A stretch of DNA of 64,000 nucleotides from Verrucomicrobiota bacterium (GCA_023426435.1 JAFAAS010000070.1:1-64000), one strand, 5' to 3'; shown: positions 7,365-16,429, numbered from the stretch's first letter. The notes: generated from the letters alone by a model not told the origin. Translations and numbers: made by a program.

Positions 7365-9146
7365 TCACTGGCTCCGCAGCGAAATCAGGATCTCCGTTCC
7401 TTCCAACCCAGGCCCGGCGTGAATCTCTCCGCGATGCAACCGCAACACTTCCTTCGCGAGAAACACGCCCATGCGCCCCTGGTTCGGCACCGCACCTTCC
7501 GCCGGCTCCGGCAAAATCCCTTCGAGCTCCAGCTGCTTTCCTTTGATCGAAAACAGTGCCGTCAACTCCGCTCGCGCTCCCGTCGAACGCACCTGCAACG
7601 ACAAATCCTTCGGTCCCAGCTCGCCGCGATTTTCCGTGATCGTCGCGATGATCGAGCGCAACGCGAACTCCAGCAGCTTCCGGCTCGCCGACAACACCAC
7701 CGGATCCGGCCCCACTTCCACGCGAATCCCCAACGCTTCGCCGATCGCCCGCGCGATCTCGCGCACGTCCACCGCCTCCACCGGCGATTCATGCAGGGTC
7801 TGCATCAACGCCAGATTGCGATTCAACCCTTCCAGTTTCGCGACATCGCTTTTCACCGTCTCGATCAACGCCGCCGGGAGCGGCTTCTCCTCCGTCGCGT
7901 GCCGGAAGGTCGCCAGCGACACCAGCGAGTTCCCGAGTTCGTGGCTCAACGTCAAAGCCAGCTCGTGCAACAGCGTCCGCCGGCTCGCGCGTTCCCGCAC
8001 CGCCGCGTCATGCACCTCCGCACTCGCCTCCTCCCAAAACGCCCACACGCCGCCCGTCTCCGCCACCAAACCCGCACTCGCCCGAAAGGGCTGGCCCGCG
8101 CAGGGCCACACGCGACACACCTCGCGCGATCGTCGCGCCTGCCCGATCAGATCGCGCACCACCAACGGCACATGCCGCGGCACGCTTTCGTCCGGCCCCA
8201 ACACCAGCGTGCTCGGCAGATACTTCGATCCGATCCGCGCCTGCTCCGCCATCTGGTTCAATCGCGTCAATTGCGCCGACTTCCCCAAAAAATGCCGCAG
8301 CAATCGCGCGAAAAAAACCGCCCGCGTGTGATCGCCGTCGTCGTAAGGCTGCCCGTCATCCCGCACGCCAAACGCCATCAATCCCAGCAATCGTCCGTTG
8401 TCATGCACCGGCACCAGCAAACGCGCACCCCATAGCGCGAGGCGATTCCGCACCGCCAGCTCCGCAATCGGGTCCGTCGGACTGTGCCAGTATGGTCCGT
8501 CGATCACCGCCGGATGCGTTTCGAGATACCGCACCAGCGGATCGTCCACCGCGAAAAACGAGGTCCCGCGATCCGCCCGAAATCCATCCGGCTCCCGCAG
8601 AAAAAAAACCGCATGCGACGCCCGCAACAGATAACGCGACGCCCGCCGAAACTCCGTGATCAGCCGCTCCCGCGTATCCAGATTTTCAATCGCCCCTTCG
8701 ATGAAATCCCACAGCTCCGCAGCATCCCCGCCCACCGCGCCGCGCACCGCCGCGCGCACCGGCTCCACCCGCTTCGCCTTCTCCGCAAGCAGCTCCACCA
8801 TCGATTCCTTCTGCGCCAGCTCCATGATCAGCGGCAGCAACTCGCGCAGCCGCGTCGCACTCTCTTCGTAGGAAAGATAAACCCGCGCGCGGCTCGACAA
8901 TCGCGCCTGCTCGAAGGGCAGGCTTCGCGGCTCGCCCACGAAAATCGTCGGACACTTCACCAACGACGGCGGCAGCGTCTCCTCCGCCGTTGCATCCAAC
9001 ACCACCACCGCCGAAAATCCCGGCGAAGATCCTCCCGGCAGCATCATCGGCCCCAACCGCAGCGCTGTGCTTCCCGCTGGTAGCTGACGCTCCCAGGCGT
9101 CAGCCAATCCGGAGTCGGTGGTGGCGAGGATTACGAGGCTGGACAT
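7365..9146 (-). CDS. Degenerate sensor kinase with N-terminal receiver-like region
   Basis: 593 residues from the ATG at 9146 (MSSLVILATTDSGL, like a receiver strand 1); another ATG at 9182 would add 12 residues. Residues 1-100 look receiver-like (AVVVLDATAEE). A GAF-like region follows (about 170-330: LLRASHAVFFL, ARLLVPVHDNGRLLGLMAFG). A histidine-kinase H-box, LALTLSHELGNSLVSL, lies near 405. The ATPase part is poor: no DxGxG is seen, only GRMGVFLAKEVLRLHRGEI at the G2 position, so ATP binding is doubtful. No membrane segment is seen. It starts about 50 bases after the membrane kinase gene (15 from the upstream ATG). A palindrome at 9080-9104 lies inside the coding sequence. Confidence 0.7.
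   Translation of the reverse strand: MSSLVILATTDSGLADAWERQLPAGSTALRLGPMMLPGGSSPGFSAVVVLDATAEETLPPSLVKCPTIFVGEPRSLPFEQARLSSRARVYLSYEESATRLRELLPLIMELAQKESMVELLAEKAKRVEPVRAAVRGAVGGDAAELWDFIEGAIENLDTRERLITEFRRASRYLLRASHAVFFLREPDGFRADRGTSFFAVDDPLVRYLETHPAVIDGPYWHSPTDPIAELAVRNRLALWGARLLVPVHDNGRLLGLMAFGVRDDGQPYDDGDHTRAVFFARLLRHFLGKSAQLTRLNQMAEQARIGSKYLPSTLVLGPDESVPRHVPLVVRDLIGQARRSREVCRVWPCAGQPFRASAGLVAETGGVWAFWEEASAEVHDAAVRERASRRTLLHELALTLSHELGNSLVSLATFRHATEEKPLPAALIETVKSDVAKLEGLNRNLALMQTLHESPVEAVDVREIARAIGEALGIRVEVGPDPVVLSASRKLLEFALRSIIATITENRGELGPKDLSLQVRSTGARAELTALFSIKGKQLELEGILPEPAEGAVPNQGRMGVFLAKEVLRLHRGEIHAGPGLEGTEILISLRSQ
9080..9104. repeat. Type D palindrome inside a coding sequence
   Basis: GTAG leader overlapping arm GCTGACGC, loop TCCCAG, arm GCGTCAGC. 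It has the architecture of the intergenic elements but lies within the degenerate kinase gene, where it encodes LADAWERQLPAG near the N-terminus. Confidence 0.6.
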
Positions 9147-9197
9147 GAATTCGGGGAGGCACGCGTTGTCCCCAACGCGCATGTATCACGAAGATGG

Positions 9198-11195
9198 CTA
9201 CGTCGGACAAGGGAAGACGATGCGAAAAAGGGCACCGCGTCCCGGAACCGACGGATCCACCGAAATGGTCGCGTCGAGACCTGCCAGAATGTCGCTGCAA
9301 ATGGCGAGCCCCAATCCGAATCCCGACGACTTCGTCGATTGGAACGGCTGAAACAAACGCGGCCTGATTGCAGGAGAAATCCCCGGACCGCTATCCTCCA
9401 CACTCATCTCGATCCCCTTGGCCACGTTTCGCGTCGCCACCTTCACCCAGCGCGGCCCGTCCGACTGCGTTTCCACCGCCTGAATCGCATTGAAGCACAA
9501 ATTCAACAACACCTGCTTTGCCGCCGAACCATCCGTAAACGCCCGGTCGGGATTCGCCTGAAAATCCGTCAGGAATTCGATCCGCTTGTCCGTCGCCTTC
9601 GCCGCGACGAGCTCGAGGCTCGTCCGCAACACCGGATGCAAATCCATCGGCTCGGCCTTGTAAACGCGCGGCGACGCCAGATCGAGCAGCTGCTCCGTCA
9701 GCCGGTCGATGCGCGTCACTTCGTCCCCGATCAACCCGAAGAACTTATGCCGGAACACCGGATCGTGATGATGCTTCGGCAGCAGATGCACGAAGGTCTT
9801 GATCGACACGAGGGGATTGCGGATCTCGTGCGCGAGACTCGCGCCGAGCAATCCCACCGTCGCCAATTGCTCCGCATGCTGCGCCTTCACCGAAAAATGC
9901 GCCCGCTCCAACGCGCTCTCCATGATCGACGCCAGCTCCAGCAGCTGCGTCACCTGCGGATAAGTGAACGGGCGCCGCGAAACCGGAATCCCCACTCCGA
10001 TCAACGCCATGAGCGAAGGCCCTTCGCCAATCACCAGCGCGCCCAGCGCATTCGCCTGCAAGAACGCCGCAAGTTCCTGCCGATCGGGCGTCGTCCGCTC
10101 TCGCGCCAACCGCTCCGGCGTCGCCCAACGCAAGTGTCGCATTGACCGCACCACCGCCGAATCCTCCGCCACGTCGAGCCCGCTCCCGCTCACCGAACCT
10201 TTTCCTCCCAACATCACGATCGCGCGCTCCGACTGCCCCCAGCCTTTCAGCACATCGATGAAACGCTTCTCCAAATCTTCGATGCGCGTTTCCCGCCGCG
10301 CCGCCTGAAACGCGGCCTGCCGTGCCACCGTGGCCTGCGGGTAGAAATGGAAAAGACGATCGAACCACGCATTCAATAATCCCACCAACCACAGCGCGAT
10401 CGCGGTCGTGCCCACATACGCCACCCCAAGCGGCAGGAACAACACCAGAAGCCGGAACACGGCAAACCCGGCCAAAGCCACCAGCGCGACGAGCGCGGCT
10501 TTTTTCACTCCCACCAGAATGATCTGCCGCGCATCGAACACCCGGTAGGTCGTGATCGCGAGCGTGGTGGCCGTGTAGAAAACGATGATGACGATCGGCT
10601 GCAGCCGCGCGTAAAGGGGATCTCGGAAAACCGCATTGAGCACCATCAATGCGATCACCGCGATCGCGATTCCTCCTCCACCCAGCAGCCAAACCTGAAT
10701 TTCCGAACGCCTGGCGCCCTGCAACAAGCGCATCGTTCGAAACGCGTCGAACAACAGGTAAGCATAAAGCCCCAGATCAACGCCGATGTAGGCGTAATAT
10801 CCCCAGCCTACCAACCGGTTCGCCGCGGTGCTGTGCGACGGGATAAAATACTCGGTGAAGCAAATAACCGCCAGCGCCAGCGACAGCCCCGCCAGAATGC
10901 TTCCATCTCTCAAGAACCGCGGCGACCCCGCCATGCCAGCCGCGATCGCTTCTTTCACCAACCAGAAGTGCAACGGCACGAAGGCACCGATCGCCGATCC
11001 CAGCCGCACCCAAAACAAAATCTGCGTGGATCCTTGAAAAAGGAAAACCAAATGCTGACAGCCCAGCCAGAGCGCGATGTGCGCCGAGCAGGTGAAGACA
11101 ACTTGGTTAACAATGCGCCGCGGATTCGACCAAAGAATTACCGCGCCGACCACGAAGACAGCCAGCGACGCAATCAGGGCAGGGGTAATCAGCAT
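9198..11195 (-). CDS. Membrane sensor histidine kinase (PrsK-like architecture)
   Basis: 665 residues from the ATG at 11195; a TTG at 11213 would add six residues and overlap the ketosynthase gene more. The first roughly 290 residues hold about eight hydrophobic helices, a sensor of the kind found in 7TM-type histidine kinases. A GAF-like region follows, then H-box GASLAHEIRNPLVSIKTF, N-box LLNLCFNAIQAVE, G1 DSGPGI and G2 GFGLGLAI, so autokinase activity looks intact. The start overlaps the ketosynthase stop by seven bases, suggesting coupled translation. The layout recalls PrsK of PEP-CTERM/exosortase systems, but no exosortase gene is in the window. Confidence 0.85.
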   Translation of the reverse strand: MLITPALIASLAVFVVGAVILWSNPRRIVNQVVFTCSAHIALWLGCQHLVFLFQGSTQILFWVRLGSAIGAFVPLHFWLVKEAIAAGMAGSPRFLRDGSILAGLSLALAVICFTEYFIPSHSTAANRLVGWGYYAYIGVDLGLYAYLLFDAFRTMRLLQGARRSEIQVWLLGGGGIAIAVIALMVLNAVFRDPLYARLQPIVIIVFYTATTLAITTYRVFDARQIILVGVKKAALVALVALAGFAVFRLLVLFLPLGVAYVGTTAIALWLVGLLNAWFDRLFHFYPQATVARQAAFQAARRETRIEDLEKRFIDVLKGWGQSERAIVMLGGKGSVSGSGLDVAEDSAVVRSMRHLRWATPERLARERTTPDRQELAAFLQANALGALVIGEGPSLMALIGVGIPVSRRPFTYPQVTQLLELASIMESALERAHFSVKAQHAEQLATVGLLGASLAHEIRNPLVSIKTFVHLLPKHHHDPVFRHKFFGLIGDEVTRIDRLTEQLLDLASPRVYKAEPMDLHPVLRTSLELVAAKATDKRIEFLTDFQANPDRAFTDGSAAKQVLLNLCFNAIQAVETQSDGPRWVKVATRNVAKGIEMSVEDSGPGISPAIRPRLFQPFQSTKSSGFGLGLAICSDILAGLDATISVDPSVPGRGALFRIVFPCPT

Positions 11196-12394
11196 CGGTG
11201 AAGAACCATGCAACTATTCACATTCCCGACGCCATGCGAATTGAGCAGCACGCTCTCATGTTCCACAAAGCGCGTCACGTTGCTAAGGTTCAACGGGCAG
11301 CTGGGATCCGGCCGTGACCAGTTCACCGTCGGAGGGATGGTCTGATTCCGCAGCCCCAACGCCGTCACCCCCAGCTGAATCGCCGGCGCCGCGCCCAAAG
11401 CACTTCCCACTGCCCCTTTGATCGAAAGCGCGGGAATTTCATCAAGGCGGTCGCCCAGCAATCGTCGCATCGCCATCGCTTCTCCCGCGTCGATCATCCT
11501 ATGGCCCGGCCCCCAGGCATGCAGCGCCTCCACTTCCTGCGGTTTTATTCCCGCGGCCGCGAAAGCCAAACGCGCCGCGTCAATCAAGCCACCACAAAGA
11601 TCCCCCGGATTGTCGTTACAATACGAGTAACCCCCGACGAACGCATACCCCGGTCTCGGGCTCGATTCCGGCTCAAGGATAAACATGCACGCTCCTTCGC
11701 TTACCACCCCCGTCGTGCGCCAAAGATCGAAGGGCCGCGCCAGCTGATCCGCCCGGTCCGTGGTCGGCGGAGTCAATCCCGCCGCCCTCAGCTCAAGCAA
11801 CGGACAACGATGCAGCGGCGCTTCCGTCCCTCCACACACCGCAATTTCCGCCTCGCTGCGCGCGATCATCTCCGCCGCGTAACCAACTGCATCCAGCCCC
11901 GCACAACACGAATTCTGCAGCGTCATCGTTCTGCCCTGCATCTCCAACGCTTTCGCGATCGATTCCGTCACATTGGCATTCGTCGTCGTGAAAATTGTCC
12001 GCGGCAACGCCGCCTGCGGCCCCCGCGTAAACACCGCCTGCGTCGAATTCGAGATTCCCCCAAAATCCATCAACGACGAACCCGTGACCACCACGCAGTC
12101 CTGCGAAAGATCCGCTCCAGCCAAACCCGCGTCTTCGAGCGCCAGCTTCGCTCCCACCGTCGCGAACTGCGCATGACGGCCCGCTCCTTTGAGCAGCTGC
12201 TCTCGTTCGAAATACCGCGCGATCGAGAACTTCTCGACGCTCGCCGCCACGAGCGGGCCATACTCATCCCCCAAATTCGTAAACGGACGCACATAGCTCC
12301 GCCCGGCCAGTATTCCTTCCCAGAATGCTTCCCGCCCAATGCCTGCCGGCGTCACCGGCCCGATGCCCGTGATCTTGACGCGACGGCGCTTCAT
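11189..12394 (-). CDS. Beta-ketoacyl synthase-fold protein lacking catalytic histidines
   Basis: 401 residues with the FabF-type thiolase fold throughout (KITGIGPVTPAG at the start; NSCCAGLDAVGYAAEMI around the nucleophile). Anchoring on GYAA, Cys163 aligns with the FabF nucleophile. The two active-site histidines are not conserved: the NAHGTST motif reads HAWGPGH (Trp294) and the KSxTGH motif reads KGAVGS (Ser331). The usual gatekeeper Phe region reads NSHGVGN. Decarboxylative condensation is therefore doubtful; acyl binding, a priming reaction or a structural role are alternatives. It lies between two kinase genes with gaps of 7 and -7 bases, suggesting a role tied to signalling. Confidence 0.85.
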   Translation of the reverse strand: MKRRRVKITGIGPVTPAGIGREAFWEGILAGRSYVRPFTNLGDEYGPLVAASVEKFSIARYFEREQLLKGAGRHAQFATVGAKLALEDAGLAGADLSQDCVVVTGSSLMDFGGISNSTQAVFTRGPQAALPRTIFTTTNANVTESIAKALEMQGRTMTLQNSCCAGLDAVGYAAEMIARSEAEIAVCGGTEAPLHRCPLLELRAAGLTPPTTDRADQLARPFDLWRTTGVVSEGACMFILEPESSPRPGYAFVGGYSYCNDNPGDLCGGLIDAARLAFAAAGIKPQEVEALHAWGPGHRMIDAGEAMAMRRLLGDRLDEIPALSIKGAVGSALGAAPAIQLGVTALGLRNQTIPPTVNWSRPDPSCPLNLSNVTRFVEHESVLLNSHGVGNVNSCMVLHRC

Positions 12395-12401
12395 CTAGCC
12401 A

Positions 12402-13541
12402 TCACGTCGCGGCAGGGAAACTCATGCGCACGGTCGTTCCCTTCCCCGGCGTGGATTCCAGAGCCAGCGTAGCTCCATGCGTTCCCAACAAATGACGACA
12501 TATGCTCAATCCCAATCCCGTTCCGTTTTCCTTGTTGCTAAATCCACCTTTCAACGCCCGTCGCACGTGATCCGCATCCATGCCCACGCCGTTGTCCATC
12601 ACCGTCAGATCGATGCGGTCACCCGTGCGCACCACCGAAACCGACAACTGCTTCGCCCCCGCCTCCAACGCATTTTTGAACAGGTTCTGAAACACCCGCA
12701 TCAACTCGAACTTCGAGCCGCGAATAAACGCCGCCGACAACCCGGTGAACTGCACCGCGATCTCCCCGAAAAACACCACCTGCCTCACCTCCTGCACCAC
12801 TTGCACCAGATCCAGCCGCGCAAACTCCGTCGCCTGCTTCGACGCCATCCGCCAGTTCTCCGATAGATGGTGACAATACTCCGCCGCCTTCTCGACGATG
12901 CCCGCATAATCGCGCAACCGCCGCCCGCGCTCCGGATCCGTCGCCGCCACCGCCCGCGCTTCCTCCACCAACAACGCCGCGTAACCTACGACCACCGTCA
13001 ACGGATTGTTCAAATCGTGCACGAGCTCGACCGACGCCCGTCCCTGCCAGATATGCGGCTCCTTCTGCTCGATCTCCCGCTTCAACGCCGCGTTCATCTC
13101 GCGCGCCTCGTTCGTGAGCTTCGCTTGCTGCCGCCGCACCCGCGCCGCCTCCGACTGCTTTCGCACCGCATCGATCAGCTCCGCAATATCCGGCGGCTTC
13201 CGCAGATACTGATTCGCCCCCGCCAACATCGCCTGCTGCGCCGTCAACAAAGTCCCATACCCCGTCAACATCACCACCGATACCAACGGGTCGATCTTCC
13301 GAATCTCCTCCAACGCCCGGATTCCATCCATCTCCGGCATCCGGATATCCAACACGATCACCGCATACATTTTCGACCGCAGCTTCGCCAGCGCCTCCGC
13401 CGCACGCTCCGCCGTATCGACCGTGAATTCGGCCGACAGCGTGAACGCGATCGACTCGCGCGGACCATACTCGTCATCAACCACCAGGACGAGCGGCTTG
13501 TTAGCCGTGACCGGTTGAGCAGGAGGATTTTCTGTGAGCAT
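12402..13541 (-). CDS. Response regulator-histidine kinase hybrid
   Basis: 379 residues, cytoplasmic. Residues 15-135 form a receiver domain (LVLVVDDEYGPRES acidic pocket, phospho-acceptor Asp in VIVLDIRMPEMDG, conserved Lys in YLRKPPD). A coiled-coil-like linker leads to a kinase: H-box SVELVHDLNNPLTVVVGY, N-box FQNLFKNALEAG, G1 DNGVGMD, G2 GTGLGLSI. No DNA-binding domain is present, so the output is probably protein phosphorelay. It is the first gene of the eight-gene minus-strand block; its ATG is 147 bases from the divergent rmuC start, so the block's promoter probably lies in 13542-13688. Confidence 0.88.
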   Translation of the reverse strand: MLTENPPAQPVTANKPLVLVVDDEYGPRESIAFTLSAEFTVDTAERAAEALAKLRSKMYAVIVLDIRMPEMDGIRALEEIRKIDPLVSVVMLTGYGTLLTAQQAMLAGANQYLRKPPDIAELIDAVRKQSEAARVRRQQAKLTNEAREMNAALKREIEQKEPHIWQGRASVELVHDLNNPLTVVVGYAALLVEEARAVAATDPERGRRLRDYAGIVEKAAEYCHHLSENWRMASKQATEFARLDLVQVVQEVRQVVFFGEIAVQFTGLSAAFIRGSKFELMRVFQNLFKNALEAGAKQLSVSVVRTGDRIDLTVMDNGVGMDADHVRRALKGGFSNKENGTGLGLSICRHLLGTHGATLALESTPGKGTTVRMSFPAAT

Positions 13542-13688
13542 CGGCGGACGCTGGTGAGAGCGTCGTTCACCGGTTGATCGCCGGCCAAACCCCGCTCAAT
13601 TACGCGTCGTGTTTGCAGGTCGCGCCCGCAGGTGTCAAGGAACGCATCCGGGATTGCACCATGTCCGATCAGGCCCGACGTTTTTGAC

Positions 13689-14981
13689 GTGATTTTCATC
13701 ACCGCCCTCGCCTCCGCCCTGCTCGCCGGTCTCCTCGTCTGGCTCTTCCTCTCCGGCCGCCACGCCACCGTCGCCGAACGCGCCCGGCTCCTCTCCACGG
13801 AAAACGAGTCCCTCCGCACGCGCCTCAGCGAAATCGAAATTCAAAAATCGAAAATCGAGAATTCGCTCGCCTCCGAACGCGCCGCCGCCACCGAAAAACT
13901 CGCCGCGCTCACCGACGCCCACACCCGCCTCACCCACGAGTTCAAAGCCCTCTCCGCCGACGCCCTCGCGCGCAACAACACCGCCTTCCTCGAACTCGCC
14001 CGCGAAACCTTCGGCAAACTCCAGCAACAATCCTCCGGCGACCTCGAAAAACGCCAGCAAGCGATCGACGCCCTCGTCAAACCGCTCCGCGAATCCCTCC
14101 AACAAGTCGACGCCAAGATCGGCGCCATCGAAAACGCCCGCAAGGAAGCCTACGGCACGCTCTCCGAACAGCTCCGCTCCCTCAACTCCGCCCAACTCCA
14201 ACTCCAAACCGAGGCCTCCCGGCTCTCCACCGCCCTCCGCTCCACCACCTACGCCGGCTCCTGGGGCGAACTCCAACTCCGCCGCGTCGTCGAAATGGCC
14301 GACATGCTCGGCTACTGCGATTTCTGCGAACAGGAAACTTCCGGCTCCCTCCGCGCCGACCTCGTCGTCCGCCTCCCGGGCGGTCAACGCATCGTCGTCG
14401 ACGCCAAAACTCCCCTCGAATCCTTCCGCGCCGCGTCCGAAACCACCGACGAAACCGTCCGCGCCGCCCGCCTCGCCGAGCACGCCCAAAAGGTCCGCGG
14501 CCACATCGATTCTCTCGGCGCAAAAAACTACTGGGAGCAATTCCAACCCGCTCCCGAATTCGTCGTCCTCTTTCTCCCGGGCGACCAATTCCTCGGCGCG
14601 GCCCTCCACGCCGATTCGACGCTCATGGATCGCGCCATCGCCAAACGCGTCCTCCTCGCCACGCCTTCAACCCTCATCGCCCTCCTCAAAGCCGCCGCTT
14701 ACGGCTGGCGCCAGGAATCGATTTCGAGAAATGCCGAGGAAATCAGCCTCCTCGGCCGCCAGCTCTACGACCGCATGGTCACGTTCGCCGAACACCTCGA
14801 AAAAATCGGTCGCGCCCTCGACAACGCCCTGAAGGGCTACAACTCCGCCATCGGCTCCTTCGAATCTTCCATCCTCCCCAGCGCCCGCCGCTTCGCCGAA
14901 CTCGGCGCCCGCGGCGCCAAGGAACTCTCCGAACCGCCCGCCATCGAAACCACCCCCCGCGACCTCACCAAACGCAGCTAA
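13689..14981 (+). CDS. rmuC: DNA recombination protein RmuC homologue
   Basis: 430 residues from the GTG at 13689 (V-IFITALASALLAG); an upstream GTG at 13632 is also open but adds polar residues before the membrane anchor. An N-terminal transmembrane helix is followed by a long coiled coil (about 30-165), then the RmuC nuclease-like core: GSWGELQLRRVVEMADML, VVRLPGGQRIVVDAKTPL, ARLAEHAQKVRGHI and LFLPGDQFLGAAL. In E. coli RmuC limits recombination at inverted repeats. It is divergent from the signalling block. Confidence 0.92.
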   Translation: MIFITALASALLAGLLVWLFLSGRHATVAERARLLSTENESLRTRLSEIEIQKSKIENSLASERAAATEKLAALTDAHTRLTHEFKALSADALARNNTAFLELARETFGKLQQQSSGDLEKRQQAIDALVKPLRESLQQVDAKIGAIENARKEAYGTLSEQLRSLNSAQLQLQTEASRLSTALRSTTYAGSWGELQLRRVVEMADMLGYCDFCEQETSGSLRADLVVRLPGGQRIVVDAKTPLESFRAASETTDETVRAARLAEHAQKVRGHIDSLGAKNYWEQFQPAPEFVVLFLPGDQFLGAALHADSTLMDRAIAKRVLLATPSTLIALLKAAAYGWRQESISRNAEEISLLGRQLYDRMVTFAEHLEKIGRALDNALKGYNSAIGSFESSILPSARRFAELGARGAKELSEPPAIETTPRDLTKRS

Positions 14982-14984
14982 ACC

Positions 14985-15060
14985 AGCTCGTTCTCTTTCT
15001 CGTTCTAGCGACTCAGCTCTCCGTTTCAGCATTTCAGTATTTCAGCTTTTCAGCATTTCT
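14985..15060. repeat. Degenerate 7-8 base tandem repeat
   Basis: Runs of TCGTTCTC-like units followed by CATTTCAG-like units fill the gap between rmuC and the TIGR03067 gene. No promoter is obvious. Confidence 0.65.
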
Positions 15061-15063
15061 CCC

Positions 15064-15414
15064 ATGTCCCTCCCCGGCCGCTGGCAAATGATCCGCGCCG
15101 AGTTCGACGGCCAACCCGCCCCCGAGCTCATCCTCCAGCGCACCGAAATCCGCTTCACCGCCACGCACTACGCGATCCATTTCGCCGGCCAGCCCGCCGA
15201 CCGCGGGACCTTCGAGTTGCAGGAAACGCCCGAATCCAAACTCCTGATACTTCACGCCGACACCGGTCCCAACGCCGGCCGCACGATCCCGTGCATCTTC
15301 CAACTCGTCGGCGACCGCCTCCGCCTCTGCTTCGGGCTCGACGGCACCACCCCCACCACTTTCGCCACCGCCGCGTCCAGCCGCCGCTACCTCGCCACCT
15401 ACCGCCGCCTCTAA
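15064..15414 (+). CDS. TIGR03067-type domain protein
   Basis: 116 residues. The order of features matches the TIGR03067 family of Planctomycetes and Verrucomicrobia: GRWQMIRAEFDGQPAPE at the start, a strand with ITATHY-like sequence, DRGTFELQETPESKLL, DTGPNAGRTIPCIFQLVGDRLRLCFG and a C-terminal SSRRYLATY. The predicted fold is all-beta and the function is unknown. Family members often have lipoprotein signals, but here there is none, so the protein is probably cytoplasmic. A tandem repeat sits directly upstream and another downstream. Confidence 0.75.
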   Translation: MSLPGRWQMIRAEFDGQPAPELILQRTEIRFTATHYAIHFAGQPADRGTFELQETPESKLLILHADTGPNAGRTIPCIFQLVGDRLRLCFGLDGTTPTTFATAASSRRYLATYRRL

Positions 15415-15417
15415 GTC

Positions 15418-15537
15418 GTCGTTCTCGTTCTCCAGATCCGCCCCAATCCGTCCCTCGATTTTCGCTCCGCTGATTTTTGAACTTTGGATTTTCCCTGGAG
15501 CTTGGACCTTGGCGCTTGGAGCTTCGCCCCCCTTCCG
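15418..15537. repeat. Degenerate 7-base tandem repeat
   Basis: Units of the form TGGAGCT, TGGACCT, TGGCGCT, TGGAGCT occupy the end of the gap before the MOSC gene; the first part has TCGTTCTC-like units. Similar units occur at 54030-54075. Confidence 0.65.
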
Positions 15538-15538
15538 C

Positions 15539-16429
15539 GTGCACCTCTCCGCCCTCTACATCTACCCCGTCAAATCCCTCCGCGGCATCGCCGTCGACTC
15601 CGCCGAGATCGATGAACTCGGGCTCGTCGGCGATCGCCGATTTCTCCTCATCGACGCCCACGGCCAGTTCCTCACCCAGCGCACGCTCCCGCGCATGGCG
15701 CAAATCGCCACCGCCCTCTCACCCGATTCGCTCACGCTCTCCGCCGACGGACATGGCTCGATTTCCGTCTCTCGCCACACGCCTCCCCACCACACTCCCG
15801 CGCGAATTCCCGTCTCAATCTGGCGCAGCAAAAACCTCCTCGCCGACGACTGCGGCCCCGATCCCGCCGCCTGGCTCTCTTCCTTCCTCCAGACTCCTGT
15901 CCGCCTCGTCCGCATCGGTTCACATTTTCGCCGTCCGGTCCTCTACAAATCCGCCTTCGCCCCACCCTCTCTCCCCGCCAACACCCCGCGCGTCGAAAAC
16001 CGCCTCGTCGGCGACGACCTCCTCACCTTCGCCGACGGCTATCCGTTTCTCGCAGTCAGCGAAGCCTCGCTCGCCCACCTCAACGATCGCCTCATCTCCC
16101 GCGGCGCCGAGCCGGTTCCGATGAACCGCTTTCGTCCCAACCTCGTCCTCTCCGGCTGCGAACCGTTCGCCGAAGACACCTGGCCGCGCCTCCGCGTCGG
16201 CGAAGTCTCTTTCCTCCCCGCCGGCCCTTGCGGTCGCTGCATCGTCACCACCACCGACCAACTCACCGGCGAACGCGATGGACCGGAACCGCTTCGCACC
16301 CTCGCCACATTTCGCCGCGATCCCGCCGATCCAACCGACGTCAACTTCGGCCAAAACTTCGTCCACGAAACCAAATCCGGCTCACTCCGCGTCGGCGCCA
16401 CCGCTCACGTCATCCGCCCTCCAGAATAA
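15539..16429 (+). CDS. MOSC domain-containing protein
   Basis: 296 residues from the GTG at 15539; the open frame extends upstream into the tandem repeat, which argues against the earlier TTG. The N-terminal beta-barrel domain begins LSALYIYPVKSLRGI and has GDRRFLLIDAHGQFLTQR. The C-terminal MOSC domain has MNRFRPNLVLSG, FAEDTW, and the conserved Cys in PCGRCIVTTTDQLTG, expected to bind a molybdenum cofactor or sulfide. Family members reduce N-hydroxylated compounds (YcbX, mARC) or carry sulfur. Redox partners are not encoded nearby. Confidence 0.88.
   Translation: MHLSALYIYPVKSLRGIAVDSAEIDELGLVGDRRFLLIDAHGQFLTQRTLPRMAQIATALSPDSLTLSADGHGSISVSRHTPPHHTPARIPVSIWRSKNLLADDCGPDPAAWLSSFLQTPVRLVRIGSHFRRPVLYKSAFAPPSLPANTPRVENRLVGDDLLTFADGYPFLAVSEASLAHLNDRLISRGAEPVPMNRFRPNLVLSGCEPFAEDTWPRLRVGEVSFLPAGPCGRCIVTTTDQLTGERDGPEPLRTLATFRRDPADPTDVNFGQNFVHETKSGSLRVGATAHVIRPPE

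Noticed and set aside
13632..13688. Earlier GTG start for rmuC
   Set aside because: The added residues are polar and precede the membrane anchor; GTG at 13689 gives a typical RmuC N-terminus. Not excluded.
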